Source of the DNA: Danxiaibacter flavus
GTDB taxonomy: Bacteria > Bacteroidota > Bacteroidia > Chitinophagales > Chitinophagaceae
Direction of reading: 5' to 3'
NCBI RefSeq assembly: GCF_041060425.1
Contig: NZ_JAULBC010000002.1
Span: 1,116,001-1,180,000, forward strand
Length of the DNA stretch: 64,000 nt
Each line of letters starts with the position of its first letter. Position 1 is the first letter of the stretch. The notes beneath the pieces were generated by a model, which was given only the letters and a program-made list of their open reading frames with translations, made no database searches and was not told the DNA's origin. The position numbers and the translations under genes were made by a program. Shown here in pieces: positions 26,671 through 35,915 of the stretch.

Positions 26671-27903
26671 TTATTTACCTAATTTTTTCTTCAGGTTTTC
26701 ATCCAGTGCATCAAGGAATTCCTCAGTGTACAGGTAATCTTTCCCGTGTTCAACTTTGTTTCCGTGGATGCAAACTGCAAGGTCTTTTGTCATTTTGCCG
26801 CTTTCAACCGTTTCAACGCAAACAGCTTCCAGAGCATGGCAGAAGTCGATTAACTCCTGGTTATTATCCAGCTTGCCGCGGAACTCCAATCCACGTGTCC
26901 ATGCAAAGATAGACGCGATTGGGTTGGTAGAAGTTGGTTTTCCTTTCTGGTGCTCGCGATAGTGACGTGTAACTGTACCGTGTGCAGCTTCAGCTTCCAT
27001 TACCTTACCATCAGGAGTAACCAAAGTTGAAGTCATCAGACCAAGGCTACCGAAACCTTGCGCTACTGTATCGCTCTGTACGTCGCCATCATAGTTTTTA
27101 CAAGCCCAAACAAAGTTACCGTTCCATTTTAATGCGCTGGCAACCATGTCGTCGATCAGGCGATGCTCATAAGTAATACCTGCTGCATCAAATTGAGCTT
27201 TAAACTCAGTCTGAAAAATGTTTTCAAAAATATCTTTGAAACGTCCGTCATATTTTTTCAGGATGGTATTTTTTGTAGAAAGATACAAAGGCCATTTTTT
27301 CATCAACGCCTGGTTAAAACAAGCGCGTGCAAAGCCTGTGATACTTTCATCCGTATTGTACATGGTTAATGCAACACCGTCTCCTTTAAAATTGTAAACT
27401 TCGTATTGTTGAACGGTACCGTCTTCGCCTTCAAACTTAACAGTCAGTTTTCCTTTTCCTTTAGTAAGAAAATCAGTTGCACGATACTGGTCACCAAATG
27501 CATGACGACCGATACATATAGGAGCAGTCCAGTTAGGAACCAAACGTGGTACATTGCTACAAACAATTGGTTCGCGGAATACAGTACCATCCAGGATGTT
27601 ACGGATTGTACCGTTAGGGCTCTTCCACATTTGTTTTAACTTGAACTCTTCAACGCGGGCTTCGTCCGGAGTGATAGTAGCACATTTAATACCTACACCA
27701 TATTGTTTGATTGCATTGGCTGAATCAACAGTAACCTGATCATCAGTCGCGTCGCGGTGTTCAATGCCAAGGTCATAGTATTTAATATCAACGTCAATAT
27801 ATGGGAGGATTAATTTCTCTTTAATAAACTTCCAGATGATCCTGGTCATTTCATCGCCATCCAGTTCTACCACGGGATTAGCCACTTTGATTTTTTCAGC
27901 CAT
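26671..27903 (-). CDS. icd: NADP-dependent isocitrate dehydrogenase
   Basis: The 410-residue cytoplasmic TCA-cycle enzyme makes 2-oxoglutarate and NADPH. It belongs to the eukaryote-like homodimeric subfamily (start VVELDGDEMTRIIWKFIKEK, substrate site KSPNGTIRNILDGTVFREPI, metal region DDMVASALKWNGNFVWACK). The sequence GSLGLMTSTLVTPDGKVMEAEAAHGTVTRHYR follows the NADP type, with the His and Arg that contact the 2'-phosphate. The length is as expected. It is monocistronic, with a promoter plus palindrome upstream and a clear terminator. Confidence 0.95.
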   Translation of the reverse strand: MAEKIKVANPVVELDGDEMTRIIWKFIKEKLILPYIDVDIKYYDLGIEHRDATDDQVTVDSANAIKQYGVGIKCATITPDEARVEEFKLKQMWKSPNGTIRNILDGTVFREPIVCSNVPRLVPNWTAPICIGRHAFGDQYRATDFLTKGKGKLTVKFEGEDGTVQQYEVYNFKGDGVALTMYNTDESITGFARACFNQALMKKWPLYLSTKNTILKKYDGRFKDIFENIFQTEFKAQFDAAGITYEHRLIDDMVASALKWNGNFVWACKNYDGDVQSDTVAQGFGSLGLMTSTLVTPDGKVMEAEAAHGTVTRHYREHQKGKPTSTNPIASIFAWTRGLEFRGKLDNNQELIDFCHALEAVCVETVESGKMTKDLAVCIHGNKVEHGKDYLYTEEFLDALDENLKKKLGK

Positions 27904-27935
27904 TTTCGAAGATTTTGGTTTTAGTAAAATGGTTA

Positions 27936-27978
27936 CAAATGTAGGGGTTTGTTCTATAAATATTTCAACCGTTGAAAT
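27936..27978 (-). promoter_or_regulatory. Candidate icd promoter with overlapping palindrome
   Basis: On the minus strand, TTG (27966-27968), 22 nt and TACATTTG (27936-27943) resemble the Bacteroidota -33/-7 pair, 33 nt before the ATG. A perfect 17-bp palindrome, ATTTCAAC-C-GTTGAAAT (27962-27978), covers the -33 box and could bind a dimeric regulator. Confidence 0.45.
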
Positions 27979-28203
27979 GTACTGAAAACTCGCTAAAAGC
28001 TAATGGTTGTAAGCGAAAAAGAATTATCTTACCCTTTGTATTTTTTCTTAAAAAGAGAGGTGATTTGTTTAAATGGCTATCATGTACCATCCTGCTTATA
28101 AATATCACGCAAGGTACTTTCTGAAAAAAACATGCATATATAACGGAGAGCGCATTGCCGAATCCCGTAAACATATTCACTGCATAATCAAAAAATCATT
28201 CAA

Positions 28204-30012
28204 ATGAAAACATGCATTGTCTGCATCCTGATCTCCTGTCTTATGGTTTGTTGCAAACAAGCTGAACAAAAGGAACAAGCGATACAACAACAAGCACAGG
28301 TTTACCTGGACGATTACAATAAGGAATACCAACGTTTGTATTATGCATCATCCCTGGCACAATGGAAATTGAACACACGTATTGTAAAAGGCGATACAAC
28401 TTCCGAATACGAGGCTGGCGAAGCAGATAAAGCGCTGGCAAAATATACCGGCAGCAAGAGCAATATAGATTCGGCTCAAAAATACCTGGCCATTAAAGAC
28501 AAACTCACTGCTTTGCAGGCAAGACAATTTGAAGCGATTCTTTTTAACGCAGGAAACAACCCCGAGACGGCCGGTAGTGTTGTTGAAAGACGTATTAAGA
28601 TAACCAATGAACAGACGTCCGCTCTTTTTGGATTTAAATACATGCTGAATGGAAAGGCGGTAACAACCGGGGAGATCGACCAGATCCTGCAAACATCAAC
28701 TGATCTTAATGAGCGTCTTGCTGCATGGACCGCCAGCAAAGAAGTCGGCAAAGTATTAAAAGCAGGCGTCGACTCGCTGCAACATCTGCGCAATGCATCC
28801 GTTACGCCACTTAACTACAAAGATTTTTTTGATTACAACGCACAAGAATATGGAATGAGTGGTGATGAAATGGTGAAATTAACCAGGCAATTTATAAGTG
28901 AAATATGGCCGCTATACCGTGAACTGCATACGTGGGCGAGATATGAACTGGCAAAAAGGTATAAACAACCTGTTCCGGACTATATACCCGCACATTGGTT
29001 ACCAAACCGCTGGGGACAAAGCTGGGGCGATCTTGTTAACGTGCAGGGATTAAATATTGACCCTGTTCTAAAAGCCAGGGGACCAGAGTGGATGGCGCAT
29101 CAAAGCGAAAAATTCTATGAAAGCATTGGCTTTGATTCTTTACCGGCTTCCTTCTGGAAAAACAGCAGCCTCTACCCTGTTCCGGCAGATTCTCCTTTTT
29201 CAAAAAACAATCATGCTTCCGCATGGCATATGGATCTTGACAAAGACGTCCGCTCACTGCAAAGCATTGTACCTACTACAGATTACTGGAGCACTGTGCT
29301 GCATGAACTGGGACACATATATTATTATATGAGCTACTCTATTCCTGAAGTACCTGTGATTTTAAGAAACGGAGCGAATCGTGGTTTTCATGAGGCATTT
29401 GGATCGATGATGGGTCTTGCGTCTTTACAGAAACCTTTCCTTGAAAATCTAAAAATGATCAGCAGCAGTGTTAGCACCAATGACACTTTGAAAATGCTAA
29501 ATGAAGCATTGGAATACATCGTTCATATTCCCTGGGGAAGTGGTGTGATGACAGAGTTTGAATATGCGCTGTATTCAAAGAACCTTCCGGAGAACCAGTA
29601 CAACAAAACATGGTGGGATCTTGTAAAGAAATACCAGGGTATTGTGCCCCCATCCGAAAGAAGTGAAGCTTATTGTGATGCTGCAAGCAAGACACATATC
29701 ACCGATGATCCTGCCCAATACTATGATTACTCTATAGCGAATGTATTATTGTTCCAGTTTCATACCTATATAGCTAAAAACATTTTACACCAGGATCCGC
29801 ATGCAACAAATTATTGGGGCAACAAAGCTGTAGGTGATTTTCTTAAAAGTGTTATGAAAACGGGCGCCAGTGTGGATTGGCGAAAACACCTGCAGGAAAC
29901 CATTCACAGCGATATGAGTGCAAAACCAATGCTGGATTATTTTGCACCTTTAATGACGTGGTTGCAAAATGTAAACAAGGGAAGAAAATATACACTGCCG
30001 GAAAAGATGTGA
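28204..30012 (+). CDS. M2 family peptidyl-dipeptidase (ACE-like) lipoprotein
   Basis: The 602-residue zinc metallopeptidase has the zinc motif HELGH at His367, Glu368 and His371, and a downstream third ligand in NRGFHEAFGSMMG, as in angiotensin-converting-enzyme relatives that cut dipeptides from peptide C-termini. A signal sequence with a lipobox-like LMVC (Cys16) predicts a periplasmic or outer-membrane lipoprotein. The RGxHEA and YCDAASK regions match the family. The nearest same-strand gene is more than 1.5 kb away, so it is monocistronic. A heptamer array begins 8 nt after the stop. Confidence 0.9.
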   Translation: MKTCIVCILISCLMVCCKQAEQKEQAIQQQAQVYLDDYNKEYQRLYYASSLAQWKLNTRIVKGDTTSEYEAGEADKALAKYTGSKSNIDSAQKYLAIKDKLTALQARQFEAILFNAGNNPETAGSVVERRIKITNEQTSALFGFKYMLNGKAVTTGEIDQILQTSTDLNERLAAWTASKEVGKVLKAGVDSLQHLRNASVTPLNYKDFFDYNAQEYGMSGDEMVKLTRQFISEIWPLYRELHTWARYELAKRYKQPVPDYIPAHWLPNRWGQSWGDLVNVQGLNIDPVLKARGPEWMAHQSEKFYESIGFDSLPASFWKNSSLYPVPADSPFSKNNHASAWHMDLDKDVRSLQSIVPTTDYWSTVLHELGHIYYYMSYSIPEVPVILRNGANRGFHEAFGSMMGLASLQKPFLENLKMISSSVSTNDTLKMLNEALEYIVHIPWGSGVMTEFEYALYSKNLPENQYNKTWWDLVKKYQGIVPPSERSEAYCDAASKTHITDDPAQYYDYSIANVLLFQFHTYIAKNILHQDPHATNYWGNKAVGDFLKSVMKTGASVDWRKHLQETIHSDMSAKPMLDYFAPLMTWLQNVNKGRKYTLPEKM

Positions 30013-30020
30013 GAAGCCGT

Positions 30021-30059
30021 GAGCTATCAGCTATTAGCCATCAGCTATCAGCTGTCAGC
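30021..30059. repeat. Heptamer array, CAGCTAT family
   Basis: Units are GAGCTAT, CAGCTAT, TAGCCAT, CAGCTAT, CAGCTGT and a partial unit, directly after the M2 peptidase stop. Confidence 0.8.
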
Positions 30060-30150
30060 AAAAGCCCTCGCAACCATTGTGATCCTTTTCTTAAATTGAA
30101 TATTATTGCGCGGACCACTTAAATACTTAAAATATATCTACTGTCGCTAA

Positions 30151-30220
30151 CAACTTATAACCCACAATGGATAACTTACAACCTATTAAGTATAACGTAT
30201 AACTTACAACGTACGAAGCA
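30151..30220. repeat. Ten-unit heptamer array running into the GNAT stop codon
   Basis: Ten 7-base units (CAACTTA, TAACCCA, CAATGGA, TAACTTA, CAACCTA, TTAAGTA, TAACGTA, TAACTTA, CAACGTA, CGAAGCA) extend through the stop and last codons of the convergent acetyltransferase gene. Confidence 0.82.
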
Positions 30221-30692
30221 TCCAGATATCACAACCAAAATGTCCGGAATTGCCGAGCGGTTGCTTAAGATATTTAAAGCCTAATTTTTCATACAGGCTA
30301 ACCGCATTACTCAATTCCGGCATCGTTTCGAGGTATATGGAAGTGTAACCCATTTTTTTAGCTTCAGTGATACATCGTTCAATTAACTTTTTACCCAATC
30401 CCTTTCCGCGGAGTTTATCCAATAAATAAAGTTTTACTAACTCACAACAACCTTCAGGAAGATTTTCTGTTGGATAGATGCCGGAACCACCCACAATTTC
30501 ATTATTCAGTTCAACAACAAAATAAACGGACCCGGGTTGATGAAAAAGACTGAACAAATCATCTGTCGTTGGATCATAATAAACCGTGCCCGGCTTGTCA
30601 GCCTTGTGCTCTGCGAGCACGGTGCGGATAATGGCTGCGATTGCTTTGTTATCTGATTGCTCTATTACCCTGATATTAATGCTATCGTTCAT
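30204..30692 (-). CDS. GNAT family N-acetyltransferase
   Basis: The 162-residue protein starts at the ATG at 30692. A TTG 15 nt upstream is an unlikely start. The acetyl-CoA pyrophosphate loop is LLDKLRGKGLGKKLIERC (R/Q-x-x-G-x-G/A type), with the preceding beta-4 strand CELVKLYL and the closing YTSIYLETM and LYEKLGFK motif A/B features of the superfamily. The substrate is unknown. The last codons and stop lie inside a heptamer array. Confidence 0.85.
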   Translation of the reverse strand: MNDSINIRVIEQSDNKAIAAIIRTVLAEHKADKPGTVYYDPTTDDLFSLFHQPGSVYFVVELNNEIVGGSGIYPTENLPEGCCELVKLYLLDKLRGKGLGKKLIERCITEAKKMGYTSIYLETMPELSNAVSLYEKLGFKYLKQPLGNSGHFGCDIWMLRTL

Positions 30693-30760
30693 GCAGCAAA
30701 GTAACAATGTAAATATGTGAGAGAAGCAACGAAATATTTAAGCGATTGAAAAAAATTGTG

Positions 30761-31111
30761 TTAAAACACATCGGACAGATCGGGACCGAAGTCGGGCAAA
30801 ATATTAAGCAATACGAAATAATAAGCTGCAGCGAAAAATACAATTGCAACTATTAACATGATCCATCCGGCTTTATTGTATGAGTTGATAAGCCACGCGA
30901 TAAATCTAAACACAATCGCAACCATCACCATCCATACAAAGAACAATGGAGCATAATGAAATCCAAAATAGCTAAACCCAATTGTTACGGCAACAGCAAA
31001 TATACACGCAGTTCCCAGTGCCGTCAAGAGGCGAAGGAAAAGATAGTTCGAACCTATTCCTATTGTCTTTTGTATTGTCAGCACCATATTATCGTTGTTG
31101 TCTGCAATCAT
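30761..31111 (-). CDS. Hypothetical membrane protein
   Basis: The 116-residue protein is read from the ATG at 31111. A GTG at 31135 would add eight residues. It has four hydrophobic segments (near 22-45, 47-65, 70-85 and 88-110) and a short acidic C-terminus (DFGPDLSDVF). I recognise no family. It precedes the GNAT gene on the same strand with a 68-nt gap and may be cotranscribed. Confidence 0.6.
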   Translation of the reverse strand: MIADNNDNMVLTIQKTIGIGSNYLFLRLLTALGTACIFAVAVTIGFSYFGFHYAPLFFVWMVMVAIVFRFIAWLINSYNKAGWIMLIVAIVFFAAAYYFVLLNILPDFGPDLSDVF

Positions 31112-31543
31112 ATTTTTTTGTAAAGAATCGGCCACGATCTTGTATATATCATCAGATCAGCGCGCTAATGCTTTTGTTGCTTAACACTCAAAAAAACATT
31201 CTGTTTAATAGTTGCAGTGCATATTGAATCTCAAGCATCTAACAGCTGCTCTGGATTAATTATTTAAAAGCAAAACTAAATTACCTGGCAGTGTAGGACT
31301 AACGGAGATTATTATATTTTAACGGTTGGAATATCATACAATCACAAACAATCCGTTACAATTGTTAATATATAATGCAATGAAAAGTCTTTACAACAGA
31401 CATTTTTTACATATCGGCCCAGATAACGGTTATTCGACAAGTACAGAAAAAGGCCCGGTTAATAAAAGCCATTTTAAAAGCAATTGATTTAAGTAAAACT
31501 TAAACGAATTCCATATTTTCTCGAGGAACTTTATCTTTACAAT
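31112..31543. other. Divergent gap without recognised elements
   Basis: No gene, terminator or repeat array is seen. TATCTTTA at 31532-31539 resembles a -7 box, but it lies so close to the next ATG that the transcript would be leaderless. Confidence 0.4.
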
Positions 31544-32947
31544 ATGTCGAAAAAAAATTCCAAAACACCTGTGGTCCCGATGACTGCGGAAGGTTATATT
31601 AAAAGTGGACGTGCCCGTAGTCTTCCAATTGACAAATGCTATATTAACGCAGACTGGGAGGATTCGGGAATTGCTTCCATATTTGTGAGCAGAAAACATA
31701 TTAATGGCAACATTACCGCTGCTTCATATCTTGTAGACCTGTATTGTGCCGGCGTAAAAGATTCGTTTTATCATTTTAACGAAGATGAATCAGCAGTTGA
31801 TCAATATCTGGACTTCTGCGCTGATTCAGGTATGGAAATGCATGAGTGTGAATATGCGCTGGTACACAACATCGTTTATACAGCTGTCGAGTTTGCGAGC
31901 GAATATGGAATCAGGCCCGCCAAGGAGTTTGAAATGAGTAAACATATCCTGAATGAAGACAGCGATGACATTGAATTTATAGAGATTGAATGCGGTAAAA
32001 ACGGCAAGCCTTTTTTGATTGTAAATCCGGAAGATCAGCGTTGCAATTATTACCTGGCGCAACTAAAAGCAAATGCCGGTGAAAACAATTTTGAAGTTGA
32101 TTATGAAGATTCAATCGAAGACGATCTTGATTCAGACAACCATGAATTATATCCTGATATTTGGAATGAGAATGAATGGGCAAGCTTTTTTGAGGATAGA
32201 CACAATCGCAATCAGCTCGTCAGTTCTTTCAACGTAGTTGCCTGCTTATATCAAAAATTGATTGCACCAACAGTATCGTCGATAAGACCAGAGATTATGG
32301 GCCGTGTCAAAGAATTTGAGCTCATAGATGAGGATGACTTCTACAACTGGGACGGCAAAAAAAACAATCAGCTGGCAGGTATTCTGAAACTGTACGAGGT
32401 ATTTTCACCTGAATCGCAATCCGATATAAATGATCTGTGCGCTTTATTGAAAGATGCAATTGAAAAATGGCCTGATGCACGCGAGTTTTATGTGATTCTT
32501 TATAACGTTCTTTTCCAATGCGGTGGTAAAGAATCAGAACTCGATAGCATCAGCGAAGCCATCTACCGGGTAATGCCAAATGATATTGTTGCCGCTGCGA
32601 TGTACGGACTGTATTTGCTCAGAAACAACCGAGCGGATGAATTTCTAAAGCTATTCAACAACAAATATGCATTGCAGGAAATTGTTACTTCACGGAACCC
32701 CACATTCATGGAAGTTGCGGCTTTTCACATTGCGATGTGTTCGTACTTTTTGCAAATCGACGATATTCCTTCAGCTGTTATGTATGGACGGATTTTTGTG
32801 GAAAACGGCGAAAGCCCTTTCTTCTTAAAATCTGACTCTGTTGATGAAATCTTCGGAATAATAATGATACAGGTCGTACAAGCAACTGCTCCTTTTTTTG
32901 ATAACCCGGAAAACTACAAAACAGAAATTGCCATGCTGGCGAATTAA
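31544..32947 (+). CDS. Conserved-looking hypothetical protein, alpha-helical C-terminus
   Basis: The 467-residue cytoplasmic protein has no signal or TM segment. The N-terminal 130 residues (CYINADWEDSGIASIFVSRK, ITAASYLVDLYCAGVKDSFY) look like a compact alpha/beta domain. An acidic linker rich in Asp and Glu (about 180-200) joins it to a mostly helical C-terminal half that could be TPR-like (KWPDAREFYVILYN, IAAAMYGLYLLRNN). I do not recognise the family and assign no function. It is monocistronic and followed by a 20-bp hairpin (33007-33053). Confidence 0.7.
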   Translation: MSKKNSKTPVVPMTAEGYIKSGRARSLPIDKCYINADWEDSGIASIFVSRKHINGNITAASYLVDLYCAGVKDSFYHFNEDESAVDQYLDFCADSGMEMHECEYALVHNIVYTAVEFASEYGIRPAKEFEMSKHILNEDSDDIEFIEIECGKNGKPFLIVNPEDQRCNYYLAQLKANAGENNFEVDYEDSIEDDLDSDNHELYPDIWNENEWASFFEDRHNRNQLVSSFNVVACLYQKLIAPTVSSIRPEIMGRVKEFELIDEDDFYNWDGKKNNQLAGILKLYEVFSPESQSDINDLCALLKDAIEKWPDAREFYVILYNVLFQCGGKESELDSISEAIYRVMPNDIVAAAMYGLYLLRNNRADEFLKLFNNKYALQEIVTSRNPTFMEVAAFHIAMCSYFLQIDDIPSAVMYGRIFVENGESPFFLKSDSVDEIFGIIMIQVVQATAPFFDNPENYKTEIAMLAN

Positions 32948-33006
32948 TGAGATATGAAAGATTATTGAAAATATCGCTTTATGATATAGACATACCTGTC
33001 CAAACT

Positions 33007-33053
33007 TTTACAACTAGTCTTTAAACACTTTTCGTTTAAAGACTGGTTGTAAA
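33007..33053 (+). repeat. Twenty-base-pair hairpin after the 467-residue gene
   Basis: Arms 33007-33026 and 33034-33053 pair over 20 positions, with one U-G in the plus-strand RNA (A-C mismatch on the other), around the loop ACTTTTC. There is no T run, so this is not a standard terminator. It may protect a 3' end or be a processing site. Confidence 0.7.
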
Positions 33054-33289
33054 CAACCCCATCAGACTCATCCGCTTATTTCCCTTTTACGTAAACGCAT
33101 TTCCTGAATATATAAATCAAGCCCGGTTCTATCCCGCACATTTGTATTGCAATTATGTGCAGCTATCAAACATTATTTTATAAAGAAGGCACCGGTTATA
33201 TTGTACGATGTGCATCATGCAACAATTTCTAGTTTGCATATGGTAACATTGTTATCACAATTAATGCTCCGGACTTTGTGCAGTTGACA

Positions 33290-33481
33290 ATGTTTTTAAG
33301 AAATGCGTGGGAACGGTACGGCAAAGCAGCGGAAGAATTGCAACAATCAGTTGCAGTACCAACACCTCACAAAGGAATAAGATTACTTCTCTCGGGTAAA
33401 GAAATTGAGCAGGTATATTGTATGTTAGAGAATGCAGATACCGGGTGGAGATCCCAACAATTACTGGAACTTTTTGAATAG
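33290..33481 (+). CDS. Small hypothetical protein
   Basis: The frame runs 63 residues from the ATG at 33290; a GTG at 33278 adds four. The sequence is rich in charged helical residues (NAWERYGKAAEELQQS, GKEIEQVYCMLENA) with no signal peptide. It is followed about 80 nt later by a hairpin with a T tail (33559-33586) on the same strand, which supports a real transcript. No family is recognised. The preceding stretch 32948-33289 otherwise holds only the 20-bp hairpin. Confidence 0.4.
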   Translation: MFLRNAWERYGKAAEELQQSVAVPTPHKGIRLLLSGKEIEQVYCMLENADTGWRSQQLLELFE

Positions 33482-33558
33482 AAGATCATACTTCAATTAT
33501 GTGTTTCAAAAGCAACGTTTGTATTCCTGCAAATGTTTCGCAAGTGTTACAAGTAACG

Positions 33559-33586
33559 GCGCCAGATGTTTATCGGCGCTTTTTTA
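33559..33586 (+). terminator. Terminator downstream of the small ORF
   Basis: GCGCC (33559-33563) and GGCGC (33575-33579) form a 5-bp GC stem (6 with a G-T pair), followed by a T7 run. Confidence 0.65.
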
Positions 33587-33588
33587 TC

Positions 33589-33614
33589 TGTCAGCTATGA
33601 GCTATTAGCTATCG
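33589..33614. repeat. Heptamer array, CAGCTAT family
   Basis: CAGCTAT, GAGCTAT and TAGCTAT follow directly on the terminator tail. Confidence 0.7.
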
Positions 33615-33722
33615 GCATTCGTGCTGTGATTCCTATTTAAAATGTTGCGAATTAACAAATTTGATGATTGTTTTGTAAGGATTCACTTTGATGATTGACT
33701 AGTTTATTGACTTATATGCTTT

Positions 33723-33807
33723 CGCCCTTTCAGGGCTTGACTGATCATATCGTCTTTCAACGTAGGGCGTTGCCCCACGCTATTGATGGACGCCCTTTCA
33801 GGGCTTG
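33723..33807. repeat. REP-like palindromic element
   Basis: A 17-base direct repeat, CGCCCTTTCAGGGCTTG (33723-33739 and 33791-33807), each copy with a GCCC-TTTCA-GGGC hairpin, flanks a third hairpin, CGTAGGGC-GTT-GCCCCACG (33761-33779). The rest of 33615-34007 shows no gene. Confidence 0.75.
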
Positions 33808-34007
33808 CTGAGGAAAGATCGAACGCTTCAATTGTACCTAATGTCATTTAATAAATGAAGAGAGTTTGAAGTTCACCATTGTTTGTATGCAACAAAAAAT
33901 AAGCGAGCATACCAATAACAAATCAGATTGATTTATTCCGTTAAGAAAGATGGCGACATTCTCCAATTATTACCCCCAGGCCTGTTTAATATTTTACACA
34001 ACCATTG

Positions 34008-34035
34008 TCAATTTTCAACTTTCAATTGTCCATTG
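34008..34035. repeat. Heptamer array, TCAATTT family
   Basis: TCAATTT, TCAACTT, TCAATTG and TCCATTG end 7 nt before the stop codon of mntH. Confidence 0.8.
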
Positions 34036-34042
34036 AAAAAAA

Positions 34043-35914
34043 CTAAACAATCAACACCGGTATCATAAGTTTATGTCTCACCTGGTTGGCGGTTTCGCCG
34101 TAAATAATATCCTTCAATCCCGTATGCCTGTGAGATCCCATGACAAGCATATCAGCTTTTCTTTCCTGTACAATCCTTACTATTTCTGAAACACGATTGC
34201 GATAACCAAGTGCAGTCTCAACAGTATACCCAAGTGCAGTTAACTGAGCCGCAAATGAGGCAAGATGTTGTTCGTCCTTACGCGTTTCGTTATCATCGGC
34301 TGAATCACCGGAATAACTGGCAGTAACAGTCTCTACAATATGAATCAAAATATATGTTGCGGCATGATTACCCTGCCGCAATGCCTGTGCAATTACGTTT
34401 TCATCTTTGCCAGAAAAATCAAGCGCAATAGCAATATGCATCAAAGGTGTAACTGAAAGGTTTTGCAGCAACGGCGTTTCTTTGTGCATATATACATTCT
34501 TTCGTTCCCTCCTTCTTCGTAGGGGCAGAAAGGTCATGGCAAGAAACAGCCAGCCAAAAAGAACTATCGCAACTGCCAGAATAATTTTCAATCCAATATG
34601 TCCGCCTTCTTCAAACACTTGCAACATCTCATCAATAACCAATCTCGCATTCAGAAATACCAGCACACCGGCAACAAGCCAGGCCAATATTTTTACCGGA
34701 AGCTTGATGGCAAAATGCCCCATATCCTGTTTATCGCTAACAAAATGGATCAATGGAATTATTGCAAATCCTAACTGTAAACTTAATACAACCTGGCTAA
34801 GCACAAGAAGGTCATCCAATTTATCATCACCATAAATAACAATGACAAGCACTGCGGGAATGATAGCAATAAGCCGTGTAAGCAATCTTCTGATCCATGG
34901 ATTTATACGCAGCCTTAAATAACCTTCCATTACAATCTGTCCAGCCAATGTTCCGGTTACGGTGGAGCTTTGTCCTGCTGCTATCAACGCAACTGCAAAC
35001 AAAATTGGTGCCCATGTATTTCCCAACATTGGCTCTAACATTTTATGCGCATCTTCAATACGCGCAACACCTGTATTTCCAGATGTATAAAAAACTGATG
35101 CGGCAAGAATGAGTATTCCTGCGTTCACCAGGAATGCGGCATTTAACGCGATGGCACTATCTGCAAAATTGTATCTGAGCGCTCTTGTTATGCCTGCATG
35201 CGTGTTTCTTATTTTGCGGGTTTGAACCAGTGCCGAGTGCAGATAAAGATTGTGTGGCATAACGGTGGCACCTATTATGCCGACAGCGATATAGAGTGAT
35301 TGTTTATTCAATGCAGAAGGAACAAAACCTTTTGCAACCTCGCCCAAATCTGGTTTTGCCATCACCAGTTGTATCAGGAACGAAAGACCTATGACTGCTA
35401 CGAGCGCAATAATAAAGGCTTCCATTTTCCGGATCCCGTATCGCTGTAATATCAGTAGAATAAATGTATCCAGCACAGTTATTAATACGCCCCATAAAAT
35501 GGGAATGCCTGTTAACAGATGTATCCCTATGGCCATACCAAGCACTTCTGCCAGATCAGTGGCCGCAATGGCTAGCTCAGCCAGTATATAAAGACAAAAA
35601 TTGACCATTGGGGGATACACTTCCCTGTTTGCTTGCGCAAGATCTTTTCTTCTAACAATACCTAACCGGGCACTCAGGCTTTGCAGTAACAAAGCCATCA
35701 GGTTACTCATCAACAATACCCATATAAGGCTGTAACCGAATCTTGCTCCTCCCTGAAGATCTGTGGCCCAGTTTCCCGGATCCATATAGCCAACGCTTAC
35801 CAGGTAAGCCGGACCAACATATGCGAGAAAACGTCTGAAACCCTTACGTTTTACAGTTGTGTCAACCGACTCATGTACGTCGCTTAAGGAAACATCTTTA
35901 TAAGAAGGTAACAT
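34043..35914 (-). CDS. mntH: Nramp Mn2+/divalent metal transporter with C-terminal universal stress domain
   Basis: This is a 623-residue fusion. Residues 1-440 form an Nramp transporter of about 11 helices with the metal-site motifs DPGN (45-48) and MPHN (219-222), which imports Mn2+ or Fe2+ with protons. Residues about 490-623 form a UspA domain (HIAIALDFSGKDENV at the start; MGSHRHTGLKDIIYG with the ATP-binding G-x2-G/GS-type loop near the end) in the cytoplasm. The usual MntH is about 410-450 residues. It starts 1 nt after the mntR stop, so the pair is an operon under the mntR operator. Confidence 0.93.
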   Translation of the reverse strand: MLPSYKDVSLSDVHESVDTTVKRKGFRRFLAYVGPAYLVSVGYMDPGNWATDLQGGARFGYSLIWVLLMSNLMALLLQSLSARLGIVRRKDLAQANREVYPPMVNFCLYILAELAIAATDLAEVLGMAIGIHLLTGIPILWGVLITVLDTFILLILQRYGIRKMEAFIIALVAVIGLSFLIQLVMAKPDLGEVAKGFVPSALNKQSLYIAVGIIGATVMPHNLYLHSALVQTRKIRNTHAGITRALRYNFADSAIALNAAFLVNAGILILAASVFYTSGNTGVARIEDAHKMLEPMLGNTWAPILFAVALIAAGQSSTVTGTLAGQIVMEGYLRLRINPWIRRLLTRLIAIIPAVLVIVIYGDDKLDDLLVLSQVVLSLQLGFAIIPLIHFVSDKQDMGHFAIKLPVKILAWLVAGVLVFLNARLVIDEMLQVFEEGGHIGLKIILAVAIVLFGWLFLAMTFLPLRRRRERKNVYMHKETPLLQNLSVTPLMHIAIALDFSGKDENVIAQALRQGNHAATYILIHIVETVTASYSGDSADDNETRKDEQHLASFAAQLTALGYTVETALGYRNRVSEIVRIVQERKADMLVMGSHRHTGLKDIIYGETANQVRHKLMIPVLIV

Positions 35915-35915
35915 A

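Noticed and set aside
30693..30707. TTG start for the GNAT gene
   Set aside because: The ATG at 30692 gives a normal GNAT N-terminus.
33723..33807. Direct repeats considered as a CRISPR array
   Set aside because: There are only two copies, the repeat is an internal hairpin, there is only one spacer-like interval, and no cas genes are nearby.
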